Positions 6,439-13,429 of a stretch of 20,735 nucleotides of DNA are shown one piece after another. How positions within the stretch are numbered: the first letter of the stretch is position 1; the number at the start of each line of letters is the position of its first letter. The notes under the pieces are model-generated. The model was given only the letters and a program-made list of their open reading frames with translations. It was not told the DNA's origin and did not search any database. Origin of the DNA: Candidatus Heimdallarchaeota archaeon (GTDB taxonomy: Archaea; Asgardarchaeota; Heimdallarchaeia; Heimdallarchaeales; Heimdallarchaeaceae); contig JAGLTP010000562.1 of NCBI GenBank assembly GCA_023135215.1, positions 1 to 20,735 of the forward strand, read 5' to 3'. Both the position numbers and the translations under genes were made by a program.

Positions 6439-7295
6439 AAATCCTCGCCTGTTTTAGCTCTGATGAAGTTGTACAAATCAACTAGCTCTTCTAAAGAGAG
6501 TGTAAAAATCCTTCGTTCTAAGTATGGTACATTACTTACAATTTTATTTCTAAGTTCAATATGCCCCTTTCTTTTTAATAAATTAGTAATAATGCTTCGT
6601 AGGATTTTCTTTTTATGAGAAAAAATAAGTGTTATAAAATCATCAAAATCTGAATCCATATCCGTTAGAGTCTGTTCTTTTCTTTTCACCGATACGATAG
6701 CTGAATCGATTTTCGGAGCTGGATAGAAGGAAGGCGGTTTTACAGTTTTTAGATATTGACATTCTGATTTTAGATTCATCATTACAGTAAGTCTGGAGTA
6801 ATCTTTTGACCCAACCTTCGCAAAGAACCTTTGAGCGAATTCTTTTTGAAACATTAAAATAGCAACATTGAATTTTTTTCCTAACAACTTGAATGTTATT
6901 GGAGATGATATTTGATAAGGTAAATTAGAAACACACTTTGTAAAAGTGGGAAATTCAACTTTTACTGCATCTCCTCGAATAACTTCTACCTTTGATGAAC
7001 TACTGAATTTATCTGATAAAAAACCAGCGAATTTACTGTCGGATTCTATCACATAAACGAATTTTGCTCTGTTTACTAAGCATCTAGTGAGGTTTCCAAC
7101 ACCCCCTCCTATCTCAAGAATAGTATCTAAAGGTGTGATATTTGCTTGATCTACCTGGAAATTTATGATGCTAGCATTTATGAGAAAATTCTGACCCTTA
7201 TGGTAATAAGGTTTAGATTCCATCTCATTTAAACTATCAAAAACGTACTCCCTCAGTTCAGATGAGGTTTTCCAGCATTCCATTACTCTTACCAT
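6405..7295 (-). CDS. ksgA: rRNA adenine dimethyltransferase KsgA/Dim1
   Basis: KsgA/Dim1 dimethylates two adjacent adenines in the 3'-terminal helix of small-subunit rRNA and checks late subunit assembly. The family features appear in order: GQNFL (34-38), the SAM motif ILEIGGGVGNLT (59-70), VIESD (82-87), and the catalytic NLPY (124-127) in CVSNLPYQISSP. The C-terminal rRNA-binding domain covers about 190-280 with PPSFYPAPKIDSAIV and FSHKKKILRS. It is 296 residues, some 15-20 longer than many archaeal KsgA because of the segment before GQNFL; a start at M5 is possible. It follows DUF655 by 11 nt. The order L21e, rpoF, DUF655, ksgA is widely conserved in archaea. Confidence 0.94.
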   Translation of the reverse strand: MVRVMECWKTSSELREYVFDSLNEMESKPYYHKGQNFLINASIINFQVDQANITPLDTILEIGGGVGNLTRCLVNRAKFVYVIESDSKFAGFLSDKFSSSSKVEVIRGDAVKVEFPTFTKCVSNLPYQISSPITFKLLGKKFNVAILMFQKEFAQRFFAKVGSKDYSRLTVMMNLKSECQYLKTVKPPSFYPAPKIDSAIVSVKRKEQTLTDMDSDFDDFITLIFSHKKKILRSIITNLLKRKGHIELRNKIVSNVPYLERRIFTLSLEELVDLYNFIRAKTGEDLWPDIFSLNTR

Positions 7296-7306
7296 ACAAC
7301 CTAATA

Positions 7307-7972
7307 TTATTTTCTTGGACCAGTTTCTGGACTTGCTGTGAATAATCTATGTTTTTCGTCTTCTTCTAATTCTTGCAAGACTCTATTTAGAATCATTTTA
7401 CAAATATCCGATATCTTTACCCTTTCTTCGACATCACTGAAAGAAACAAAAGGCATGCCTTTTCTGGTTTGCAATATTTCCCACATCAGCTTTTTTCCAA
7501 TGCCTGGGATTAATTGTAGGGAATGAATCCGATTGGTTATAGGTTGTGCTTTGTTAAAGAATGAAACAAATCTCTTCTCATTCTTCTTGATTATTTTCAA
7601 TACTGCTTCTTCTAAGGATTGATAACCAGTATTGGTGATATCATTAATTGTGAGTCTTCGTTTCACTTGTTTAATTGGAGATTTTTCACTAGTTTTTGGT
7701 AAAACAATTTCATCAAACTGATTAAAAGAACCTCTTCTATCTGTTATCAATTCAAGCAGTGTAAACCATGTAGTTCCAATTCCTTGAATAATGGGCTCTC
7801 TTTGCTTATCTTGACCAAATCCCTTCCCTTCTGGTAAATAATCTAGTACTAATACTCTAGATTCTACTTTCTTAGATTGCTTTATATGAGTAATTGGACC
7901 AATGATGAAATCATCGCTTTCGCTACTCTTATCCAGAATCTTATTTTTCTCAGGACGTCGGTTGTCTACCAT
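7307..7972 (-). CDS. DUF655 family helix-hairpin-helix protein
   Basis: DUF655 is an archaeal family of unknown function with an OB-like N-terminal part and a helix-hairpin-helix region, so nucleic-acid binding is expected. This copy has 221 residues. The N-terminal half carries RVLVLDYLPEGKGF and EPIIQGIGTTWFTLLEL. The hairpin region LQLIPGIGKKLMWEILQTRK (about 153-172) is a clear HhH, followed by FVSFSDVEERVKI. A strong Shine-Dalgarno GGTGAG sits just upstream of the ATG at 7972. It lies between rpoF and ksgA, the conserved archaeal context that supports the assignment. The first 25 residues are charged and probably disordered. Confidence 0.87.
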   Translation of the reverse strand: MVDNRRPEKNKILDKSSESDDFIIGPITHIKQSKKVESRVLVLDYLPEGKGFGQDKQREPIIQGIGTTWFTLLELITDRRGSFNQFDEIVLPKTSEKSPIKQVKRRLTINDITNTGYQSLEEAVLKIIKKNEKRFVSFFNKAQPITNRIHSLQLIPGIGKKLMWEILQTRKGMPFVSFSDVEERVKISDICKMILNRVLQELEEDEKHRLFTASPETGPRK

Positions 7973-8050
7973 TTTCTTCTCACCATAAATAAGTAAAGAC
8001 CCAAAAAAAGTTTTTGTTCTCCTTTAAATCAAAAAATAGAAATTTAGGCT

Positions 8051-8413
8051 CTATTTCTCCTTTTTATACTTCTCGATAAAGGGTCTGATAATATCAAACA
8101 TCTTTTTTATATCTGTTTCTGTCAGCATCTTTGGTTCTTTTTGTAGCAAGTCCTTTAGTTCTTCAGGAGATGGAGGGAGAATATTTGCAATAGTAAATGC
8201 TGATAATTCTGTTAGATCAAATTGCTTTCGTAGTTTTGTTAGAATTTCTAGTGACTCTTCAGGCTCTATGCGAGCATTCTGCATTGCATGCTCAAAAGCA
8301 ACACGTTGCCAGTAAGAAAGTTCTGATTCTTCACTTCTTTGCTGTAAAATACGCATCGCTTCTGAAATTGTAGTTGGTTTTTTATCAAGAACTTCTCTAG
8401 GCATTAAAATCAC
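8051..8413 (-). CDS. rpoF: DNA-directed RNA polymerase subunit F (Rpb4 homologue)
   Basis: Subunit F pairs with subunit E to form the stalk of archaeal RNA polymerase, equivalent to Rpb4/Rpb7, which binds emerging RNA and TFE. The protein has 120 residues. The N-terminal strand and tail, MPREVLDKKPTTISEAMRIL, insert against subunit E. The HRDC-like helical domain contains SYWQRVAFEHAMQNARI (33-49), LRKQFDLTELSAFTIANILP (64-83) and PSPEELKDLL. A GTG at 8413 and an ATG at 8404 are both possible starts; homologues favour the ATG. The gap to L21e is 4 nt with the longer start. Identification rests on the family pattern plus the conserved L21e-RpoF order. Confidence 0.9.
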   Translation of the reverse strand: MILMPREVLDKKPTTISEAMRILQQRSEESELSYWQRVAFEHAMQNARIEPEESLEILTKLRKQFDLTELSAFTIANILPPSPEELKDLLQKEPKMLTETDIKKMFDIIRPFIEKYKKEK

Positions 8414-8417
8414 AATC

Positions 8418-8729
8418 CTAATTAATCTGTTGAATTACTGAACGGCTTAAGCGTAAGTGTTCTCTATTAGCAATAATCTTTTTTATTGCTCTTCCTTGTT
8501 TTATTAATACTATGTAAGCTTTGCCCTGCTTTTTGGTAATCTCTCCGGTTTTTCCGTGATATCTTCTATGGGGCATCCCCTTATGTTCTCCAGAATCAAC
8601 AATAATATCTACAATATCTCCTTCATTAAAGTCTCTTAACAAATAGTCTGGAGGACGAATACCTTTCTTTCTTGTATGTTTCTTGAAGAGACGTCTAGTA
8701 CCATGACGATAACCTCTGGATTTTCGCAT
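8418..8729 (-). CDS. rpl21e: 50S ribosomal protein L21e
   Basis: L21e is a basic protein of the archaeal and eukaryotic large subunit. The 103 residues open with the signature KSRGYRHGTRRLFKKHTRKK, followed by GDIVDIIVDSGEHKGMPHRRYHGKTG (36-61), in which the MPHRRYHGKTG core is nearly invariant in the family. The C-terminal part with KAYIVLIKQG and ANREHLRL completes the SH3-like barrel. A GGTGA Shine-Dalgarno lies 7 nt before the ATG. It is the first gene of the seven-gene operon that ends with the METTL5-like gene. The stop is TAG. Confidence 0.96.
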   Translation of the reverse strand: MRKSRGYRHGTRRLFKKHTRKKGIRPPDYLLRDFNEGDIVDIIVDSGEHKGMPHRRYHGKTGEITKKQGKAYIVLIKQGRAIKKIIANREHLRLSRSVIQQIN

Positions 8730-8836
8730 AGATTGTTCACCTATTACTGTATAGTATCTTGTAAGTGTGCAAAATCCCTCACTGTAACTTTTAATCTTTT
8801 CGTTCTTCGTTTTAGAAAAAATAAGCTCTTTATTTT

Positions 8837-10159
8837 TTAAATAAAGGGTCTATCTCTGATTTCTAAAACATCTAGTTCTTTACAATTAGCTTGAGTCCCG
8901 ATTACTTCACTCACGTTTGGAATTGTGCGATTATTATCTCCTGAAATTAATTCCTTAACATAACATCCACCTTCACACTCAATAGTCAGCTCTATTTCAT
9001 AATCGTTTATTTTCCTACTCAGAATTGAATAAACCTTTTTTTCTCTAATCTTATCTGCTCTTCTATGAGAAACTCGAGTTGGTGTTCTTTGTTTAATTAT
9101 TATATCTTTAAAATGTGAATCAATTTTCTTCAAAACTTCTTCTGAAATAGGAGAATTAAGAGTGATAGAAGCTCTGTATTTCTTAACTGATTCTTCAGCA
9201 CTTCCTTTAAGATAGATAAGCTCCTTTTTTGATGACCAACGATAGTCCCTCACTTCTATTTTTCCTTTTCCATGTTCATTTGTTGCTTTTTCCAATTTGG
9301 GGAGATCTATTGTTCTAACTTTGGGAGAAACAATTTCTAGAACGAAAGGTCTTCCTGTTCCAAGCATTCTGGCATCAACATCTTCGCGACCAGATCCATG
9401 TAAGACACCTTTGTTACCTAGTGTTATTTTTACCGCTTCAGCTTCAACCAATTCCTCAACAGATTCAGCATATTGTTTTCCCGTATTGTTACATTCTTCG
9501 CACCCTTTTCCTTTACATTTTCTACATGGCCATCTTGTTTGAGGAATGATTCGAAGATATTTTAGGTAGCGCCCATAAATATACAAAGATCGAACTTTCA
9601 ATTTCAGAAAACCAGAAAAGGGTTGTATTTCAGCAACAATTTCAGGGTTGCTGAAATTTGTTTCTACTGACATTTTTCTTGAAAGCTTTTTTCCAACCTC
9701 TCTATTAAACTCCTGTTTCAAGTATTCGGATTGATGTAAATCATATTTTGTCTTCAAATCATGTTCTCTTTCATACAACCCTTTGGGAATTACTGTTCCT
9801 ATTAGGAACGTACTAAATTCAATTGAATTAAGTTTCAAAGAAAGATTTTCAGCAAGCTCGTCTATTTTTTGTAGAGAATCTTCGCATATGAAGCATATCT
9901 CTTTCTCGTTTGGGATTATTTCATTTTTTAACAGAACCATCTTAGCATGTTCTGAACCTGATTTACATAGTGCTTGAAGAAAACCTATGCTATCATCAGA
10001 AATAGTTTTGGAAAAATTCATTGCTAAGAAGATTTTGATTGATTCTCCACGGAAGAAATTAGTTGTACCAGTAGCAAGATTTGAAAATTGTCGCCCAAGA
10101 CAGTAATTACATAATGAGTAGTTATTGAGTAGAAAAATAGTTTTTTCCTGTAAATCCAT
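8837..10159 (-). CDS. pus10: tRNA pseudouridine synthase Pus10
   Basis: Pus10 makes pseudouridine at tRNA positions 54 and/or 55 in archaea. The N-terminal zinc-binding module has C17, C20, C89 and C92 (CNYC and CFIC), followed by a THUMP-type domain to about residue 180. A second four-cysteine cluster, CRKCKGKGCEEC (212-223), precedes the catalytic domain. The catalytic segment GSGREDVDARMLGTGRPF (255-272) is diagnostic; the Asp of R-E-D (D260) is the expected nucleophile. The C-terminal KQRTPTRVSHRRADKIR motif also fits the family. At 440 residues it has normal length. Its ATG abuts the trmY stop with no intervening base, suggesting coupled translation of two enzymes acting on the same tRNA nucleotide. 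Confidence 0.93.
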   Translation of the reverse strand: MDLQEKTIFLLNNYSLCNYCLGRQFSNLATGTTNFFRGESIKIFLAMNFSKTISDDSIGFLQALCKSGSEHAKMVLLKNEIIPNEKEICFICEDSLQKIDELAENLSLKLNSIEFSTFLIGTVIPKGLYEREHDLKTKYDLHQSEYLKQEFNREVGKKLSRKMSVETNFSNPEIVAEIQPFSGFLKLKVRSLYIYGRYLKYLRIIPQTRWPCRKCKGKGCEECNNTGKQYAESVEELVEAEAVKITLGNKGVLHGSGREDVDARMLGTGRPFVLEIVSPKVRTIDLPKLEKATNEHGKGKIEVRDYRWSSKKELIYLKGSAEESVKKYRASITLNSPISEEVLKKIDSHFKDIIIKQRTPTRVSHRRADKIREKKVYSILSRKINDYEIELTIECEGGCYVKELISGDNNRTIPNVSEVIGTQANCKELDVLEIRDRPFI

Positions 10160-10744
10160 TTATTTCACACTCTCAATATAGTGATTGGTAAGAATAACCT
10201 GTTCATCAATTTCCAATGGCCCCCATGATATTTTATACTCTATGTTCTCAGAATTTATTTTATCAAAACCAAATAAGAACAAAATGGGAAATGGCATTGA
10301 AAATTCGGATAATTGCTTTTCCTGTATGTTTGAATAATTTATTTGTATCCATTTATCTTTGTAGCGTTTTTCAAAAATCCAACTTGATTCTTCATTATGA
10401 ACATTAAGACCTGGTGTTAGTTTTCCTTGTTTTGAACTAGAATTAACTAAATGATTCATTACTCTGATTAGTAGATGAGCAGCTGAAAAGAAACTAGGAC
10501 CTAAATAACGTAAAGATGAGCCATCAAATGTTATTATTATGGATTTGTTGTTGAAACTGGTACAATAATAGAGATATAAATTCTTACGAAACTGATTGGA
10601 TAAAAAAAATGAGTCAGATATTGCTTTGATATATGGGCTGATTTGAATCATGTTCTCGTTCTTGGAATAAAGGTCTGATTTGGTGAAAGAAATGGGGGGT
10701 GAATTCAAAGCAAAGTAATATCGAGACATGAAAACTTCACGCAC
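10160..10744 (-). CDS. trmY: tRNA pseudouridine-54 N1-methyltransferase TrmY, divergent
   Basis: TrmY is a SPOUT enzyme that converts pseudouridine-54 of archaeal tRNA to N1-methylpseudouridine. The match is by hand against remembered methanogen and halophile TrmY sequences. ISDSFFLSNQFRKNLYLYYC corresponds to VSDAFFLSHDIRRDVVFYAV. TFDGSSLRYLGPSFFSAAHL corresponds to the F-x-G-x-x-L-x-x-x-x-P-D-E-R/H segment. TPGLNV corresponds to TPGIYV, and ISWGPLEIDEQVILTNHYIE to [22 protein letters not shown]. The family's GDH segment before the knot reads FGFDKINSE here, so the SAM site is altered. GTG at 10744 or ATG at 10729 could start it; the ATG fits homologues better. It lies between SRP54 and pus10. 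Confidence 0.8.
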   Translation of the reverse strand: MREVFMSRYYFALNSPPISFTKSDLYSKNENMIQISPYIKAISDSFFLSNQFRKNLYLYYCTSFNNKSIIITFDGSSLRYLGPSFFSAAHLLIRVMNHLVNSSSKQGKLTPGLNVHNEESSWIFEKRYKDKWIQINYSNIQEKQLSEFSMPFPILFLFGFDKINSENIEYKISWGPLEIDEQVILTNHYIESVK

Positions 10745-10756
10745 TAAAACCCTTGA

Positions 10757-12097
10757 TTATCCAAAAAGTCCTGGAGGAAGCCCTGGAATTTGCATACCAC
10801 CACGTCTGCCTTTCCTCATACGCTTTACAAGTGATGTAACAGTTTTATGTTGGTTTACAAGTTCTCTAACTTCTGCTATTGATCGACCACTGCCCTGGGC
10901 AATTCTTTGAACTCTTGAGCTACTCAGTTTTACCTTCCCGTCTAACTCTCCATCAGTCATTGAAGACATAATAACCTTGAATCTTTTCATGTTCTCTTTC
11001 GAGAGGTCAAGCATATCCTCATCGAGCGACATTCCAAGCCCAGGAACCATGGATAACATCCGTTTCATAGATCCCATAGAACTGAAACTATCCAAAAGTT
11101 CCATCATTTGCCTGTAAGAAATCTTTCCGCTTAGCATGCTCATTGCTTCTTCTTTTGAAGGAAGAGTATCCATCTCTCGTACTTCTTTTAATAATCCTTC
11201 TAAATCTCCAACTCCTATGAGTCTTCCAACAAAAGATGTTGGATTAAACTCCTCCAGAGCGTCTACCTCCTCTCCATCAGCTAAGAATTTAATAGGCACT
11301 TTTGCTGCTGCTGCTGCAGAAAGACTTCCTCCTCCTTTAGCAGAACCATCCATCTTAGTGACAATAATCGAACCAATTTTTGTTGCTTGAGAAAATGCTA
11401 AAGCTTGATCATGTGCAGCTTGACCCTGATTGCCATCTACTACAAGAATAATTTCATCTGGTTTAATTTTGTCACTGATATCTTTCATCTCTTTTATAAG
11501 TGACTTTTCCTCCTTGTGACGACCTGCAGTATCGATGATTATTACATTGAATTTCTTATCTAAGAATTTTTTAACACCATCTACCGCAATTTTCACTGCA
11601 TTGTTGTTTTCAGGATCACCATAGACTGGAACATCAATTTTTTCACATAACTGTTGAAGTTGCTCGTAAGCTCCGGGTCTAAAATTATCTGCTGTAACAA
11701 CAGCAACTTTCTTCCCTCTTTTCTTTATATATTTCGCGAGTTTTGCTGTGGTTGTTGTTTTTCCGGAACCTTGAATACCAACAAGTTCAATTAGTGTAGG
11801 TCGATCAGGATGAAGTTCTAAGGGATAAGCTTTATCTCCCAGAAATTTAGTTAACTCCTCATGAATGATTGAGAGAACACTTTTCTTTCGAGAAAGCCCA
11901 TCAGGTAATTCTTTCTCAAAAGATTTTCTTTCTACTTCATTAACAACACTAGCAGCCAAATCAAATTGGACATCAGCTTCAAGCAGTGCTCTTAACATTT
12001 CATTCTTTAGTTCTTGAACTGTTTTTTTATCAGGAGGTCCTCCCCTGATTATCTTTGTAATTGCTTTGTTAAGAGCTGTACCAAGTTTGTTCAACAT
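10757..12097 (-). CDS. srp54: Signal recognition particle protein SRP54
   Basis: SRP54 is the GTPase subunit of the archaeal signal recognition particle; it binds signal peptides and 7S RNA and targets ribosomes to the membrane. The protein has 446 residues. The N domain occupies about 1-95. The G domain has GIQGSGKTTTT (107-117), ADNFRPGAYEQL, DTAGRHKEE, TKMDGSAKGGG and GVGDLEGLL. The methionine-rich M domain follows, with SSMGSMKRMLSMVPGLGMS and the RNA-binding SSSRVQRIAQGSG, and ends in GGMQIPGLPPGLFG. It is probably the first gene of a SRP54-trmY-pus10 transcript; trmY begins 12 nt after its stop. No Shine-Dalgarno is visible. An A-rich tract on the minus strand's complement lies just upstream. 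Confidence 0.96.
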   Translation of the reverse strand: MLNKLGTALNKAITKIIRGGPPDKKTVQELKNEMLRALLEADVQFDLAASVVNEVERKSFEKELPDGLSRKKSVLSIIHEELTKFLGDKAYPLELHPDRPTLIELVGIQGSGKTTTTAKLAKYIKKRGKKVAVVTADNFRPGAYEQLQQLCEKIDVPVYGDPENNNAVKIAVDGVKKFLDKKFNVIIIDTAGRHKEEKSLIKEMKDISDKIKPDEIILVVDGNQGQAAHDQALAFSQATKIGSIIVTKMDGSAKGGGSLSAAAAAKVPIKFLADGEEVDALEEFNPTSFVGRLIGVGDLEGLLKEVREMDTLPSKEEAMSMLSGKISYRQMMELLDSFSSMGSMKRMLSMVPGLGMSLDEDMLDLSKENMKRFKVIMSSMTDGELDGKVKLSSSRVQRIAQGSGRSIAEVRELVNQHKTVTSLVKRMRKGRRGGMQIPGLPPGLFG

Positions 12098-12160
12098 TAA
12101 TTATCAAAAAAAAAAAGAAAAAGAGATTAAAGAAGATTTTGTTTAGAGGGTAAAGCAAGT

Positions 12161-13051
12161 CTAAAGTTTTAACTGATCAATACTTATCTGAACTGGTTCA
12201 GTTGTTAGTTTTGCTTTTTTATCAACTTTTATGTTTTCAACATAGAAAACAGTGCCTTTGACTTCAGAGAAAGGTCCTATTTCTACAAATAGACCTTTGA
12301 CATCCTGCTCAACAATTGTATTTCTTAGTATAACTTCCTTTGTTCCAAATACACTACCTTCAACAATAGAAGGTCTGCTTCTCTTTAATCTGTGTGAAAT
12401 TACATCCTTGTTAATACCGACATCTTCACCAACTAGATTACCTGCAATCTGTGTTCTTCCGGCAAGTGAAACTGTACTTTGAGAAAGCATATTACCTTCA
12501 ACTTTAGAAGAACCCGCTGCTCTAATACCATTTTCAGCTTGTAGATCCCCTCCGCATGAGAAGCTTCCAGAAGTTCCTAATTTTCCGCCGATTATTACTT
12601 CACGGTCTACTTTACAACTTCCTGCAATTTTTACATCTCTATCTACGTGAAGAAAACCTCCACATTTGAATGAACCAGAGGTTTTAACATCACCATGAGC
12701 AGTTATATTTCCTGCACTTTTTATAGAACCTGCTGCTTTCAAATTCTTACAAATAATATCATCATTGAATTTAGCTGCACCTGCAACTCGAATATCTCTT
12801 CCCACATCTCCACCATTAATGGTTACTGAACCTGCAAATGAAGCAAGAGTATCAGAAATAGTTTGAGCACCAGAAGTTTTCATCCTGGGAGAATCTTTTT
12901 GTTTTTCAGCGAATTCTTTTGCAACCTCAAGTTTCTTTGAGTATCTTTCTTTTAGTTCTTCATAATTTTCTTTATCAATCTCATCTGCTTTGTATCTTTT
13001 CTCAAGAAGATCAAGCAATTCGTTATACATCTTGTATTCATGTTCCGACAT
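12161..13051 (-). CDS. Bactofilin-like polymer-forming beta-helix protein
   Basis: The protein has a helical, highly charged N-terminus (about 1-55, with LLDLLEKRYKADEIDKENYE resembling a SHOCT-type helical pair), a linker, then a repeat region from about 70 to 210. The repeat is centred on [A/S]-G-[S/A] with the glycine at 74, 91, 108, 126, 144, 162, 180 and 198, a spacing of 17-18 residues. This matches one turn of a bactofilin-type right-handed beta-helix. Repeats contain KCGG, SCGG and KxxG caps and four cysteines at C101, C130, C146 and C166. A less regular tail (230-285) looks like further beta turns. There is no signal peptide or membrane segment. A cytoskeletal or scaffold role is inferred from fold alone. 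Confidence 0.7.
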   Translation of the reverse strand: MSEHEYKMYNELLDLLEKRYKADEIDKENYEELKERYSKKLEVAKEFAEKQKDSPRMKTSGAQTISDTLASFAGSVTINGGDVGRDIRVAGAAKFNDDIICKNLKAAGSIKSAGNITAHGDVKTSGSFKCGGFLHVDRDVKIAGSCKVDREVIIGGKLGTSGSFSCGGDLQAENGIRAAGSSKVEGNMLSQSTVSLAGRTQIAGNLVGEDVGINKDVISHRLKRSRPSIVEGSVFGTKEVILRNTIVEQDVKGLFVEIGPFSEVKGTVFYVENIKVDKKAKLTTEPVQISIDQLKL

Positions 13052-13219
13052 TTAAATCATCAAGATACTTATCCCACCCCTTTATTTAACCATTTTTTTA
13101 AACAATTAGGATAATCTTTTAATCATTGAGTTAGATGCTTGTAAGTAGTAAGTAAAAACATTAAACCAATGAGCTTAAGCATTGCAATCGAATTTAGTAA
13201 AATAACAAAAAAACAGATT

Positions 13220-13343
13220 TGGTGCGGGGAGGGAGATTCGAACTCCCGAACTACTAAAGAACGGATGACTTTTCTAGCCCTTTTTTTCTTGCTTTTCAGC
13301 TAGATCTTAAGTCCGCCGCCGTTGACCGCTTGGCTATCCCCGC
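13220..13343 (-). tRNA. tRNA-Leu (anticodon UAA) with 39-nt intron
   Basis: Folded by eye on the minus strand. The acceptor stem GCGGGGA (13337-13343) pairs with TCCCCGC (13224-13230), with discriminator A at 13223 and an encoded CCA at 13220-13222. The D arm is GCC/GGC. The anticodon stem GCGGA pairs with TCCGT; the loop is CTTAAG plus A38, with UAA at 13307-13309. The variable region is 13 nt, consistent with a class II tRNA. The T arm is GGGAG/CTCCC with loop TTCGAAT. The intron occupies 13267-13305, between positions 37 and 38. Mature length is 85 nt including CCA. Confidence 0.95.
13267..13305 (-). other. tRNA-Leu intron with bulge-helix-bulge splice motif
   Basis: The 39-nt intron follows G37. 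The intron stem UCUAGC/GCUAGA (6 bp) is flanked by bulges AG^A and UC^A, separated from the anticodon stem by a short central helix CUUA/AAAG with one A-A mismatch. This is the geometry cut by the archaeal splicing endonuclease. The ends are ambiguous by a few nt because intron and second exon both begin ATC, but the bulge geometry supports these limits. Confidence 0.8.
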
Positions 13344-13429
13344 ACGGTAGTTTATTGTTTGTAATTACTATAGAGACTTTTGTTTATTTTTTAAAACTTT
13401 TCATTTTGATTTTAATTTATGAATCTCAA

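Noticed and set aside
9297..11390. Plus-strand open frames inside pus10 (9297-9542, 9783-9977), trmY (10216-10407) and srp54 (11136-11390).
   Set aside because: They are antisense to strongly conserved genes, have low-complexity Ser/Leu/Pro-rich translations and no ribosome site.
12161..13051. Tandem DNA repeat or CRISPR-like array in the bactofilin-like gene, because of the 51-54 bp periodicity.
   Set aside because: The period is in protein space; the DNA copies differ greatly and the frame is continuous.
13052..13219. A small RNA or regulatory element in the 168-bp spacer between tRNA-Leu and the bactofilin-like gene.
   Set aside because: Only A/T-rich sequence, a GCTTAAGC palindrome and a probable promoter region are visible; no convincing fold or conserved RNA motif.
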